Shown: positions 18,888 through 29,290, numbered from the stretch's first letter. The stretch: DNA of 64,000 bases from Nocardia anaemiae NBRC 100462 (GCF_001612725.1 NZ_BDAZ01000020.1:1-64000), one strand, 5' to 3'. Notes: generated by a model from the letters alone, not told the origin. Numbers and translations are program-made.

Positions 18888-19499
18888 GTGAACACCGCGC
18901 AGCCAGAAACCCTGCTGACCCTTGCCGCCGAAGCCCAGAACCTGTTGTTCAGGGAGGCGCGCACCGCGAACACCTTCAGCGACGCACCGGTCACCGACGA
19001 CCAGATCCGCGATATCTACGAACTGATCAAGTACGGCCCCACATCGATGAATCAGCAGCCGCTGCGCATCGTCCTGGTTCGTAGCCCCGAGGCACGGGCC
19101 CGCCTGGTCAACCACATGATCGACAACAACAAGCCAAAGACCGCGGCCGCGCCGCTCACCGCGATCCTGGCCGCCGACTTGAACTTCCACGAGAACCTGC
19201 CGAAGGTGTTCCCGCACGCCCCCGAAGCCAAGGACTACTTCGCCGACCCCGGCTATCGGGCCGAATCGGCCCGCTTCAACGCCCTCATCCAAACCGGCTA
19301 CTTCATCCTCGGCATCCGTGCCGCGGGCTTGGCCGCGGGCCCGATGAACGGATTCGACGCCGAGGGGCTGGACAAGGACTTCTTCCCCGAGGGCACGCAC
19401 AGCGCACTGGTCGTCGTCAATATCGGCACTCCCGGCGTGGACGCCTGGTTCCCCCGCTCCCCCCGCCTGACCTACGACGAGGTTGTCACCACGGTATAG
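18888..19499 (+). CDS. Nitroreductase-family FMN oxidoreductase (RutE-like)
   Basis: The product is 203 residues with the nitroreductase fold: FREARTANTFSDAPVTDDQI near residue 20, the FMN-binding KYGPTSMNQQPLRI near 50, and the C-terminal AAGLAAGPMNGFD. This subgroup includes RutE/malonic semialdehyde reductase and quinone-reducing enzymes. GTG 18888 is preceded by GAGGAG. It is the last gene of the cluster before a strong hairpin. In this setting, reduction of a quinone or enone intermediate with NAD(P)H is plausible (inference). Confidence 0.86.
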   Translation: MNTAQPETLLTLAAEAQNLLFREARTANTFSDAPVTDDQIRDIYELIKYGPTSMNQQPLRIVLVRSPEARARLVNHMIDNNKPKTAAAPLTAILAADLNFHENLPKVFPHAPEAKDYFADPGYRAESARFNALIQTGYFILGIRAAGLAAGPMNGFDAEGLDKDFFPEGTHSALVVVNIGTPGVDAWFPRSPRLTYDEVVTTV

Positions 19500-19502
19500 C
19501 CG

Positions 19503-19547
19503 CGATGCCGACGAGTGGCAGTGCTCGTTCGCCACTCGTCGGCATCG
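19503..19547 (+). terminator. Perfect 17-bp hairpin ending the polyketide cluster
   Basis: CGATGCCGACGAGTGGC at 19503-19519 is exactly complementary to 19531-19547, with an 11-nt loop. It begins 3 nt after the nitroreductase stop codon and marks the right edge of the cluster's last operon. Confidence 0.85.
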
Positions 19548-19626
19548 ACCGACAGCCCACCGCGTGCTCATCCGGATCGTGGCCGTGTGGCTGACGACAA
19601 TTTCAGCGCTGCCGTGATACTCATGA

Positions 19627-20334
<708 letters not shown>

Positions 20335-20389
20335 TCCTCCACAAGCCATTTCGCGGACTGTCGCGGCCCACGCGTCATCGCATCGAGGC

Positions 20390-21613
20390 TCAGCCCAGAG
20401 CGCGGTTGAATCCCTCGACGAGTTCGTCGACCTGGTCGTCGGTCATCACGAACGGCGGCGAGATCTGCATTGCGCCCTGGCCCGCCGCACGTCCTGAGAT
20501 GCCGTGCTCCCGTAGGGTTTTCACGAGCGGTAGCCCCTCGGAGGGGTCGACGAGCTGGATCGCGGCGACCGCGCCGAGACCGCTGCGGACCTCGGCTACT
20601 CGGGGGTGGTCCGCGAGCGCGGCGAGTTTGGTGTGCAGGGTCGATTCCAGGCGCTTCGCCTCGTCGAGTAGGCCCTCGCGTTCGACGATGGCGAGGTTGG
20701 CCAGGGCCGCGGCGGCGGCTCCGGCGTGACCGCCGTAGGTGTAACCGTGGCGCCACCAGACGCCGCCGCGGAAGAAGGGCTCGGCGATGTGCGCGGCGAT
20801 GAAGACAGCACCCATCGGGACATAGCCGGAAGTGAGGCCCTTGGCGGTGGTCATGAGGTCGGGTTCGAGCTCGAAACGGGTTGCGGCGAACCAGGATCCG
20901 CCGATGCGGCCGAAGCCGGTGACGACCTCGTCGACGACGAAGAGAATGTCGTGATCGCGGCAGATGCGGCGGACCTCGGTGAGGTAGCCGTCCGGCGGTA
21001 GGTAGATTCCGCCCGCGCCGATGATGGGTTCGCAGAAGAAGGCCGCGATGCGCTCCGCGCCGATCTCCTCGATGAGCGCGAGCAGTGCCTTCGCATCGTC
21101 CCATTCGACGGTGCGGGCATCGGGCATCAGCTCGCCATAGCCCTCGCGATTGACCGGGATACCCGCCAAAGCCGTTCCGGCGACATGCATTCCGTGATAC
21201 GCGCGCTGCCTGCCGATCACGATTGTCTTATCCGGCCGACCCAGCTCATGCCAGTAGCGGCGGGCGAACTTGGCCGCGGTATCCACCGAATCCGAGCCAC
21301 CGGAGGTGAAAAAGATCTTGCTGCCCGGCACCGGTGCGATGCTCGCCAACTTCTCCGCCAACTCCTGGGTGGCGGGCTCGGCGAAATCACCGAAGTTCGA
21401 ATAGTGCGCGACCGTGCGCAGTTGTGCGGCGACCGCATCGGCGATCTCGGCGCGCCCGTGCCCGACATTGGTGAACCACAGCCCGGCCGTCGCGTCCAGA
21501 TACCTGGTACCCGCCCGGTCGTAGATATAAGCACCCTCGCCACGCGCGACGACGAACGCGCCGTCGCGTTCCACGGCACCCATATCGGCGAACCCATGCC
21601 ATAGCGCGCCCAT
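20390..21613 (-). CDS. Class III PLP-dependent aminotransferase
   Basis: The product has 407 residues. The PLP lysine is in TTAKGLTSGYVPMGAV (about residue 283), preceded by the cofactor-binding VVDEVVTGFGRIG. GGSDSVDTAAKFAR and YTYGGHAGAAAAAL complete the fold-type I class III pattern. Omega-amino acid:pyruvate aminotransferases and related amine transaminases belong here; the amino donor is not evident. ATG 21613 is preferred over GTG 21622 because GAGGTGG lies about 7 nt upstream of it. No partner enzyme is adjacent, so its pathway is unclear. Confidence 0.9.
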   Translation of the reverse strand: MGALWHGFADMGAVERDGAFVVARGEGAYIYDRAGTRYLDATAGLWFTNVGHGRAEIADAVAAQLRTVAHYSNFGDFAEPATQELAEKLASIAPVPGSKIFFTSGGSDSVDTAAKFARRYWHELGRPDKTIVIGRQRAYHGMHVAGTALAGIPVNREGYGELMPDARTVEWDDAKALLALIEEIGAERIAAFFCEPIIGAGGIYLPPDGYLTEVRRICRDHDILFVVDEVVTGFGRIGGSWFAATRFELEPDLMTTAKGLTSGYVPMGAVFIAAHIAEPFFRGGVWWRHGYTYGGHAGAAAAALANLAIVEREGLLDEAKRLESTLHTKLAALADHPRVAEVRSGLGAVAAIQLVDPSEGLPLVKTLREHGISGRAAGQGAMQISPPFVMTDDQVDELVEGFNRALG

Positions 21614-21995
21614 CTCAACCACCTCTACTCGACAACCACGTCACTTCGTCGCTCCACTGGTTCGTCCGCACCGCGCCGACGGCCGCCCAGCGCGAATCCG
21701 ATCACCCGGACCACGAGGCCCATCATGGCCAGCCCGCGATCAGCCGCCGGAAATACACCAGCACGACCGGCGCCAGCACCCGGTCCACGATCATCACGAT
21801 AGGCATGACGCACTGCAGCACGTCATCCACCCACCCTGCTCACTCGCACGGAGATGGGCGCCAGTAGTACCGCGTAGACGACGCCGGTGATCAGCAGGTA
21901 GAGGGTGTCGGCGGCGCGGATCACCGGCCAGCGCCGGTCGCGAGAGTCGCCCGACTCGGATTCGACGCGCTGGTTTCGCTACCCTGGTGAACACA
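21614..21995 (-). other. Intergenic stretch with three tiny tandem reverse frames
   Basis: Between the aminotransferase and hrpA lie three consecutive small reverse-strand frames: 21823-21924 (33 aa, hydrophobic core TLYLLITGVVYAVLLAPIS); one ending about 21726 (hydrophobic, with MIVDRVLAPVVLVYFRRLI); and 21625-21726 (33 aa, MMGLVVRVIGFALGG then charged), which overlaps the previous one as ATGA. None has a clear ribosome site. They could be small membrane peptides or a decayed membrane gene. The hrpA promoter must also lie at the right end (TACCCT at 21980-21985). Confidence 0.35.
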
Positions 21996-24900
21996 ATGAC
22001 CAGGACAGCCGACGCGAATCTCCGCGAGCTTCGGACCCGCCTGGCCGCCGTAACCCTCCGCGATGAACACCGGTTGCGCCGCAACCTGGACCGGTCGCGC
22101 GGCGGCGATCTCACCGGCATCACGGCCGAGATCGCGGCGGCCGAGCGGCGCGTCGAGGCCCGCCGCGCCGCGGTACCCGAAATCCGCTATCCGGAGCAGC
22201 TACCGGTCTCCGCGCGCCGCGAGGATATCGCCAAGGCGATCATGGAAAACCAGGTCGTCATCGTCGCCGGTGAGACCGGTTCGGGTAAAACCACCCAGAT
22301 TCCGAAGATCTGCCTGGAACTCGGCCGTGGCATCCGCGGCACCATCGGGCACACCCAGCCGCGTCGGCTGGCCGCGCGCACCGTCGCCGAGCGCATCGCC
22401 GAGGAGTTGGGCACCGAACTGGGCGATGTCGTCGGCTACACCGTGCGTTTCACCGATCAGGCCTCCGATCGCACCCTCGTCAAGCTGATGACCGACGGCA
22501 TCCTGCTCGCCGAAATCCAGCGCGACCGGCTGCTGCGCCGCTACGACACGATCATCATCGACGAGGCACACGAACGCAGCCTCAATATCGACTTCCTGCT
22601 CGGCTACCTGAAGCAATTGCTGCCGCGCCGACCGGATCTCAAGGTCGTCATCACCTCCGCGACAATCGACCCCGAATTGTTCGCCGAACACTTCGCCGAC
22701 GAAACAGGCACTCCCGCACCCATTGTCGAGGTATCCGGCCGTTCCTATCCGGTCGAAATCCGGTACCGGCCGCTATCGCTGGAGCTACCCGTCGCCACCG
22801 ATGACGACGACGAGGACACCAGGATCGTGGACCGCGACCCGGTGGACGCCATCGGCGAGGCGGTGCGCGAACTCTTCGCCGAGGGCGACGGTGACGTGCT
22901 GGTCTTCCTATCCGGTGAACGCGAGATCCGCGATGCCGCGGATGCGTTGCGCGACTTGCAGATTCCGCGCACCGAGATCCTGCCGCTCTACGCCCGCCTG
23001 TCGACGGCCGAACAGCATCGTGTCTTCGCTCCGCATCCGGGGCGACGAGTCGTGCTGGCCACCAATGTCGCCGAGACCTCGCTGACCGTCCCCGGCATCC
23101 GCTACGTCATCGATCCCGGCACCGCCCGCATCTCGCGCTATTCGATGCGCACCAAGGTGCAGCGCCTGCCCATCGAAGAGGTCTCGCAGGCCTCGGCACG
23201 CCAGCGCGCGGGACGCTGCGGCCGCGTCGCCGACGGCATCTGCATCCGCCTGTATTCCGAACAGGACTTCGAATCCCGGCCCGCCTTCACCGAACCGGAG
23301 ATCCTGCGGACCAATCTGGCCGCCGTCATCCTGCAGATGACGGCGCTCGGACTCGGCGATATCGAGAATTTCCCCTTCGTGGAGGCGCCCGATCGCAGGG
23401 CCATTCGCGACGGTATCGCGCTGCTGGAGGAATTGGGCGCGCTCGCTCCACGCGCCACCGCGAAACCCGCTCGGCGGCAAGCTGATTCGCAAGAGGTCCA
23501 GGACCGAACGAGCAGCACTTCGGCCGAAAGGATCCCAGCGGAACAGACATCCGATGCGACGCTGACGCTGACCCCCACCGGGCGCGAAATGGCACAGATA
23601 CCGGTGGATCCGCGAATGGCGCGGATGCTGGTCGAAGCCCACCGCACCGGCGTGCTGGCGGATGTGCTGATCATCGTCGCGGCGCTGTCCATCCAGGATG
23701 TGCGCGAACGTCCAGCGGACCATCAGCAAGCCGCGGACACCAAACACGCCCGCTTCGTGGTCGAGGGCTCGGATTTCCTGGCCTACCTGCGGCTGTGGGA
23801 GTACCTGACCGAACAGCGGAAGTCACTGTCGTCCAATCAGTTCCGGCGCATGTGCCGTGACGAGTTCCTGCACTATCTGCGGATCCGGGAGTGGCAGGAC
23901 CTGCACGGACAGCTGCGGACCATCACGCGGGGGCTCGGATGGTCTACGCACGCCGACGGCCCGGACGGCACCGAAAGCGGTTCGCGCCGTGGGCGCCCCG
24001 CTGCGGACGGCCGTGATTCGAACGGTGGGCAGCGCAAGAGGCGTGAGGCCGATTCACCGCGCGCCAACTCGGACCGCGCGGACTCGTCTCACCCGAAGGC
24101 GAACCGCCGTGGCCGTGCGCGCGACAACACCGCCGCTTCGCGACAACAGGCCGCCGAGGCACTCGAAAACGATGGCACCCCGTGGGATTCGACCGCCATC
24201 CACCAGGCACTGCTGGCGGGCATGCTCTCCCACATCGGCGTCCGCGAGGCCGAGACCCGCGAATTCCTCGGTGCCCGCAATGCCAAATTCATGATCTTCC
24301 CCGGATCCTCGCTGGCGAAGAAGCCGCCCCGCTGGGTGATGGCGGCCGAACTGGTCGAGACCTCCCGGCTCTGGGGCCGGATGGCGGCCCGGGTGGAGCC
24401 GGAGTGGGCCGAGCGGCTGGCCGGTGATCTGGTGAAGCGCACCTACTCCGAACCGCATTGGTCCTCCAAGCGTGGTTCCGCGCGCGCGTACGAGCGGGTC
24501 ACGCTGTACGGCGTACCGCTGGTGGTCAGCCGCGCCGTCGATTACGGCCGAATCGATCCGGAACTGTCGCGAGAGCTGTTCATCCGGCATGCCCTCGTAC
24601 AGGGCGAGTGGCAGACCCGCCACGAGTTCTTCCACCGCAATCGTGAACTGATCGACGATGTCGCCGATCTGGAGCACCGCGCCCGCCGCCGCGACATTCT
24701 CGTCGACGACGAGGTGCTGTTCGAGTTCTACGACAAGCGCATCCCGGCCGATATCGTTTCGGTGCGCCATTTCGACAGCTGGTGGCGCGGCGCGAAGCGC
24801 AAAGACCCTGCGCTGCTGGACTTCTCGACCGATACCGTGGTCAACGCGGCTGCGGCGACCCTCGACCCGACCGACTTCCCGGATGCCTGGCGGCAAGGCG

Positions 24901-26234
24901 AGTTGAGCTTTCCGCTCACCTACCAATTCGAGCCCGGCAATGACGACGACGGTGTCACCGTGCGGATCCCGGTCGAGCAACTGGCGCATGTTCGTGCCGT
25001 CGGCTTCGACTGGCTGGTGCCCGGTATGCGCGAAGAGTTGGCCACCGCGCTGATCAAGACGCTGCCGAAGGCGCTGCGCCGCACTGTCGTTCCCGCACCG
25101 GACTTCGCCGCGGCCGCACTCGCCGCGCTCACACCGCGCGCCGAACCTCTGCGCATCGGGCTGGCCAGGGAGCTGTCACGGCTCGGTTCGGTCAGCATCG
25201 CACCGAGCGATCTCGATCCCGCCGCGCTGCCGGACCATCTGCGCATGACCTTCGCCGCGATCGACGCCAGCGGCCGGGTACTGGCGCGTGGGAAGAGTCT
25301 GGCCAAGTTGAAAACCGATCTGTCCGAGCAGGTTTCGGCCTCCGTCGCGCGCGCCACCGCGGGTGCGGAACGTGCGCCCGCCACCGTGTGGACCTCGGAA
25401 TCGCTGGGGACGGTCCAGCCGACCGTGCGCAGCGAGGTGGCCGGACAGACCGTCACCGGTTATCCGGCGCTGGTCCCCGAGGGCGACGGTGTCGCGGTGC
25501 GTGTGCTGAGCTCCCCCGCCGAACAGGCCGCCGCCATGCGGGCGGGCACGCGCACACTGGTTCTGTGCGCCATTCCCACCTCGGTCCGCACCGCCACCGC
25601 GAGTCTGCCACCGCGAGATCGGCTCGCGCTGAGCCAGAATCCGTACGGTTCGCTCGACGCGCTCATCGACGACTGCCGTGCCGCCGCCGCGGATGAACTG
25701 ATCGCCGCCGCCGGTGGACCGGTGCGCAGCCCGAGCCAGTTCGACGCTGTGGTCGCGAGGATCCGCCCCGACTTCGTCTCCGCCGTGGCCCGCATCGTGC
25801 GCCTGGTAGTGCCGGTTTTGGCTAAGGCGCACCAGGTTTCGTCCGCGCTCGCCGATACCGCCGAACGCGATATCGCCGACGATGTCCGCCACCAGCTCGA
25901 CGACCTGATCTTCCCCGGTTTCATTTCGGAGTGGGGCGGCGCTCGCCTGCGCGAACTCCCCCGCTATCTGGAGGCCGCCCGCATCCGCCTGGAGTCGCTA
26001 CCCGGCTCCGCGGTCCGCGACCGACAGGGCATGGTCGAAATCGACCGCGTCCTCGCCGCCTACGACCGCCTCGTCAACGCGCTGCCCGAAACCCGCAAGC
26101 ACGCCACCGAGGTCACCGAAATCTGGTGGATGATCGAGGAATTCCGCGTCAGCCTCTTTGCCCAGAAACTGGGCACCCCCTATCCGGTCTCGCTCAAACG
26201 CATCGAAAGGGCCATCGCCGCCATGCGCCGCTGA
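21996..26234 (+). CDS. hrpA: ATP-dependent RNA helicase HrpA
   Basis: The product has about 1412 residues, the length of bacterial HrpA. The helicase core shows Walker A GETGSGKTTQ, the DEAH box IIIDEAHERSLN, SAT as TSATID, and motif VI QRAGRCGR. It is followed by HA2, OB-fold and the long HrpA-specific C-terminal DUF3418 region. A basic, low-complexity insertion lies near residues 650-715. HrpA helicases act on RNA, including mRNA processing and ribosome rescue in E. coli. ATG 21996 is preferred; GTG 21987 is in frame. It stands alone on the forward strand. Confidence 0.94.
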   Translation: MTRTADANLRELRTRLAAVTLRDEHRLRRNLDRSRGGDLTGITAEIAAAERRVEARRAAVPEIRYPEQLPVSARREDIAKAIMENQVVIVAGETGSGKTTQIPKICLELGRGIRGTIGHTQPRRLAARTVAERIAEELGTELGDVVGYTVRFTDQASDRTLVKLMTDGILLAEIQRDRLLRRYDTIIIDEAHERSLNIDFLLGYLKQLLPRRPDLKVVITSATIDPELFAEHFADETGTPAPIVEVSGRSYPVEIRYRPLSLELPVATDDDDEDTRIVDRDPVDAIGEAVRELFAEGDGDVLVFLSGEREIRDAADALRDLQIPRTEILPLYARLSTAEQHRVFAPHPGRRVVLATNVAETSLTVPGIRYVIDPGTARISRYSMRTKVQRLPIEEVSQASARQRAGRCGRVADGICIRLYSEQDFESRPAFTEPEILRTNLAAVILQMTALGLGDIENFPFVEAPDRRAIRDGIALLEELGALAPRATAKPARRQADSQEVQDRTSSTSAERIPAEQTSDATLTLTPTGREMAQIPVDPRMARMLVEAHRTGVLADVLIIVAALSIQDVRERPADHQQAADTKHARFVVEGSDFLAYLRLWEYLTEQRKSLSSNQFRRMCRDEFLHYLRIREWQDLHGQLRTITRGLGWSTHADGPDGTESGSRRGRPAADGRDSNGGQRKRREADSPRANSDRADSSHPKANRRGRARDNTAASRQQAAEALENDGTPWDSTAIHQALLAGMLSHIGVREAETREFLGARNAKFMIFPGSSLAKKPPRWVMAAELVETSRLWGRMAARVEPEWAERLAGDLVKRTYSEPHWSSKRGSARAYERVTLYGVPLVVSRAVDYGRIDPELSRELFIRHALVQGEWQTRHEFFHRNRELIDDVADLEHRARRRDILVDDEVLFEFYDKRIPADIVSVRHFDSWWRGAKRKDPALLDFSTDTVVNAAAATLDPTDFPDAWRQGELSFPLTYQFEPGNDDDGVTVRIPVEQLAHVRAVGFDWLVPGMREELATALIKTLPKALRRTVVPAPDFAAAALAALTPRAEPLRIGLARELSRLGSVSIAPSDLDPAALPDHLRMTFAAIDASGRVLARGKSLAKLKTDLSEQVSASVARATAGAERAPATVWTSESLGTVQPTVRSEVAGQTVTGYPALVPEGDGVAVRVLSSPAEQAAAMRAGTRTLVLCAIPTSVRTATASLPPRDRLALSQNPYGSLDALIDDCRAAAADELIAAAGGPVRSPSQFDAVVARIRPDFVSAVARIVRLVVPVLAKAHQVSSALADTAERDIADDVRHQLDDLIFPGFISEWGGARLRELPRYLEAARIRLESLPGSAVRDRQGMVEIDRVLAAYDRLVNALPETRKHATEVTEIWWMIEEFRVSLFAQKLGTPYPVSLKRIERAIAAMRR

Positions 26235-26419
26235 GGCGGACAGCGTGCCCGATCGGGCGCTGGCTGAACTCGCAACGATAGTTCTGGGGGCGCGACCGAG
26301 GCGAGATCTGGCGATACAGTCGCCGGACATGATGGCGCGCAAGAACATTGTGGCCGCTGACAGTACGGAACCGCGTCGGTTCGGCAGTCCGACGTGACTA
26401 TCGAAAGAGGTGTTCGCCC

Positions 26420-26639
26420 ATGCGGAAATTCCTCGCGCCGATCCTCGCCGGCCGGTGCCGTCGTGCTCGCCCCAACGGCTTGGGCGGATGCGCAGGCGCC
26501 TCAGCCCGCGCCGGTACGTGCCGACAGCGATGTGCTGCGGCAGTTGGTTCGGCTGCTCGATACCGGTTCGGTCAGCATCTGTCCCGGGCAGGCGATGGGC
26601 AGCTTCGGCTGCTCGTGCCCGCCAGGGATTTGTCTCTGA
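26420..26639 (+). pseudogene. Small secreted peptide gene with a frameshift in the signal peptide
   Basis: A good ribosome site (AAAGAGG) precedes ATG 26420, which opens MRKFLAPILA. After this the frame slips: the natural continuation AVVLAPTAWADA and the mature part QAPQPAPVRADSDVLRQL, ending CSCPPGICL*, are in another frame. The break lies in CCGGCCGG at about 26447-26456, where removal of 4 nt (or one codon-shifting base) would restore a perfect signal peptide and a 70-residue exported protein with three Cys near its end. Either the gene is broken or the sequence has an error. The function is unknown. Confidence 0.6.
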
Positions 26640-26647
26640 CCGCTGGA

Positions 26648-27124
26648 TCAGTCGGCGGCGGCGGTGACCGTCGCTTCCTCGCGGTGCTTGCGCAGGTCGG
26701 CGATTTCGCGTTCGAAGTCGTCGGCGGAGGTGAAGGAGCGGTAGACCGAGGCGAAACGCAGGTAGGCCACCTCGTCCAGATCGCGCAGCGGACCGAGGAT
26801 GGCCAGGCCGACCTCGTGGCTGGGCACCTCGGGGGACCCCTTGGCGCGCACCGCGTCCTCTACCTGCTGGGCCAGCAGGTTCAGTGCGTCTTCGGCGACC
26901 TCGCGGCCCTGGCAGGCGCGGCGCACACCGCGGATGACCTTCTCCCGGGAGAACGGTTCGGTGACGCCGCTGCGCTTGACCACCGATAGGATCGCGGTCT
27001 CCACGGTGGTGAATCGTCTCCCACACTGCGGGCAGGAACGCCGACGGCGGATGGCCGCGCCTTCCTCGGCCTCACGCGAGTCGACGACCCGCGAGTCGGG
27101 GTGTCGGCAGTAGGGGCAATGCAT
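26648..27124 (-). CDS. nrdR: Transcriptional repressor NrdR
   Basis: The product is 158 residues. The zinc ribbon has [13 protein letters not shown] and CPQCGRRF, and the ATP-cone domain runs from about residue 46 ([20 protein letters not shown]) to 136. NrdR represses ribonucleotide reductase genes by sensing ATP/dATP. ATG 27124 matches the universal MxCPxC start of the family. In related genomes nrdR lies next to lexA, as it does here with two genes in between. No ribonucleotide reductase gene is in the window, so its targets are elsewhere. Confidence 0.97.
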   Translation of the reverse strand: MHCPYCRHPDSRVVDSREAEEGAAIRRRRSCPQCGRRFTTVETAILSVVKRSGVTEPFSREKVIRGVRRACQGREVAEDALNLLAQQVEDAVRAKGSPEVPSHEVGLAILGPLRDLDEVAYLRFASVYRSFTSADDFEREIADLRKHREEATVTAAAD

Positions 27125-27296
27125 CCGAGAGATCCTTCGTCGATGCGCGCGCCCGCGTCCGAATCGGCTCGGTTCGCCAGTCCCGATCCGGCGAGCACGT
27201 GTACAGGGGTCTAGACCGATACGTCCATATCAGGTCCAGGATACCCGGGAGGGGGCATCAACTGTCTCACACGTCCCAACTACCCCGTCGAAACGC

Positions 27297-28550
27297 TCAG
27301 CCGAGTTGCCACTGCGTCGTCAGATCGGCGATCAGATCCGGGATGCGCGCGATCATCCGGCCGTGCGCGAGCTTGCTCCAGAACGATTCACCGAGCACCG
27401 CCTCGGCGAACGGTCGATTGCTTTCCATATCGATGTGTCGCAGCACCAGATCGCCTGTGATATAGGTCCAGCGGGTATCGCGGTCGGCCCAGTTGAAGTC
27501 CGGCAACGGGGTCCGTAGCGAAATGGTGCGTCCCGCGATATCCGCGCTCACGGTGGCAGGTGCGAAGACACCTGGTGCGCGGACGCCAGGGACCGCGGGC
27601 TTACCGGCCACCGTGCTGACATAGGTCATGACCCGGCCCATCGAGCCGCGGCCCGCCGAGGTGACATCCCACTGGTCGGCGATGACGCGATTCTGCTCAC
27701 GATCGGTCATGCGGATGAGCGCGTCCACATATCCGTCGCGGGTATGGGAATCGATCGACTGCCAGGCGGTGCGGATATCGGCATCGATCACCCCGGCCGC
27801 ATACATTTCGTCGATTCCGGCCATCCCCAGTGCGGCATAGGCCTCGTGCATCGGGACCAGATCGGTGAAGATGTGCTTCTGCATGATCATCAGCCGGGTC
27901 TGGTACCAGACAACATCCTCGGCGCTCAGGCGCGAACCCTCGGTGGCGAGCAGCCGGATGTCGGCGGGCACCTCGGCCACCAATTCCGGTGGGGTGCCGC
28001 GCAACAGGTCGGCGACCGCATCGCCGAGCTGATGGATGCCCGGCACATCGAGCACCAGCCCGACATCGCCGAGATCGAAGAAGCCGGAGGCGAAGGAGCC
28101 GCCCGCGATTCCGGCCAGGCCCGCCCACCAGTACTCCTGATGTTGATTGGCCAGCCGGAAGTAGTTGACGTACACCTGACTGAAGGTGCGCTGGTTGGCA
28201 CGCACACCGAGCGCAGGAACCCAGGCCGCGAGGTCGATATCCGCATTGCGGGTCGAGACCACCAGCCAATACTGGTGCAGCAGTGTGGCATAGCGGCTCG
28301 GTGCCACCCCGTCGGCCCTGGCCTGGTCGAGCGCCGCACGCAAGGTCGATTCATCCAGGGGCAGTGCGGGATTCAGTCCACCGCCACCGGCACCGTCCCC
28401 GTTGAGCGCGGGCAGATCCAGGTACGGCTGGTATGCGGGTGCCGCCTGTGCGGCCGGAATCATGGTGAGCCCGAAGATAAGACAGGCCAGCAGCCCGGCG
28501 ATCCGGGCAAGCAGACGGACGGCGTGTGCAGCGGTGGAGCGATGCGTCAT
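27297..28550 (-). CDS. Secreted protein of unknown function
   Basis: The product has 417 residues with a signal peptide (residues 1-36: basic MTHRSTAAHAVRLLAR, hydrophobic core, cleavage near AAQA-AP). The mature protein is helical, with YWLVVSTRNADIDLAAWVPAL and a Gly/Trp-rich stretch NQHQEYWWAGLAGIAGG. No catalytic motif or transmembrane segment is evident. I do not recognise the family, although full-length relatives seem likely in Nocardia and Rhodococcus. It lies between nrdR and the LexA-regulated membrane gene, with its own promoter region. Confidence 0.8.
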   Translation of the reverse strand: MTHRSTAAHAVRLLARIAGLLACLIFGLTMIPAAQAAPAYQPYLDLPALNGDGAGGGGLNPALPLDESTLRAALDQARADGVAPSRYATLLHQYWLVVSTRNADIDLAAWVPALGVRANQRTFSQVYVNYFRLANQHQEYWWAGLAGIAGGSFASGFFDLGDVGLVLDVPGIHQLGDAVADLLRGTPPELVAEVPADIRLLATEGSRLSAEDVVWYQTRLMIMQKHIFTDLVPMHEAYAALGMAGIDEMYAAGVIDADIRTAWQSIDSHTRDGYVDALIRMTDREQNRVIADQWDVTSAGRGSMGRVMTYVSTVAGKPAVPGVRAPGVFAPATVSADIAGRTISLRTPLPDFNWADRDTRWTYITGDLVLRHIDMESNRPFAEAVLGESFWSKLAHGRMIARIPDLIADLTTQWQLG

Positions 28551-28702
28551 TGCGTGGTGTCCCGAAATCGTTCGTCGGCAAGAGTTGCCTAGGTCACGTT
28601 TTCAGGCACAGTAGCAACATGTTCTAGTTTGCAATCGACAATTTCGGCCACGCTTCCTGGCGGATCGGCCGGTCCCCATCCGCCACAACCGCTTTCGACC
28701 AG

Positions 28703-29143
28703 CTACCGCGGCACACCGACTCCCACACCGTCCGGAACCGACTGCCGCTCGACCACGGCGGGCGCCATCGTCGGAGTGTCGCCGCCGAAAGTTCCGGCGC
28801 GCCAATGCGCCAACCCGATCAATGCCGTCACCACCAGCGCGCTCAACAACGCGGCAACGGCGAGCACCGCGTAGCCGACCTGCGCCTGTTCGACCCGCTC
28901 CATCGGATACGGCCCCCGCGCCCGAGGTGATGCGGGCGTTCGAACGGAACCGCGGTCGTACCGCACCACCGCACCACCGGGCCGACTGTCGCGCGGACGC
29001 CGATCCGTCGTGGCGCGCGTGACCTCCAGGGCGCGCACACCACCGCGATGCGGGCGCTGCACGCGCGGAACGGATTCGAAGCCGAGATCGACGTCGGCCC
29101 CGTCCTCGAGGTCGGTGCTCATGGCGCTGATCGCTGTGCTCAT
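28703..29143 (-). CDS. LexA-divergent single-pass membrane protein (Rv2719c/DivS position)
   Basis: The product is 146 residues: a charged N-terminal 85 residues, one transmembrane segment ([22 protein letters not shown], about 90-111) and a short outer tail of about 35 residues. The gene is divergent from lexA and shares its SOS boxes, the position of the SOS cell-division suppressors DivS (Corynebacterium) and Rv2719c/ChiZ (Mycobacterium). Unlike Rv2719c there is no LysM domain after the membrane helix. A damage-induced division inhibitor role is inferred. An internal ATG at 29122 is an alternative start. Confidence 0.75.
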   Translation of the reverse strand: MSTAISAMSTDLEDGADVDLGFESVPRVQRPHRGGVRALEVTRATTDRRPRDSRPGGAVVRYDRGSVRTPASPRARGPYPMERVEQAQVGYAVLAVAALLSALVVTALIGLAHWRAGTFGGDTPTMAPAVVERQSVPDGVGVGVPR

Positions 29144-29211
29144 CGGACAAACCTCCGTGAAGGGGTGTATTGGGTGCTCAGGTATGTCGCGAGACGATGT
29201 GGGGTAGCTGT

Positions 29212-29227
29212 TCGATCAAATGTTCGA
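29212..29227. promoter_or_regulatory. SOS box 1 (LexA site)
   Basis: TCGATCAAATGTTCGA differs from the actinobacterial SOS consensus TCGAAC-N4-GTTCGA at one position. It lies 70 bp from the start of the divergent membrane protein gene and is most likely its operator. Confidence 0.75.
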
Positions 29228-29242
29228 AGAACTTGTGTTCGA
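29227..29242. promoter_or_regulatory. SOS box 2 (half-conserved LexA site)
   Basis: AAGAACTTGTGTTCGA keeps a perfect right half (GTTCGA) and a partial left half (AAGAAC against TCGAAC). It shares one base with SOS box 1, so a tandem arrangement of LexA dimers is possible. Confidence 0.5.
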
Positions 29243-29290
29243 TTTCTACCACGCTGCACCGACAAAGTCAGCAGAAAACGCCGACATGCC

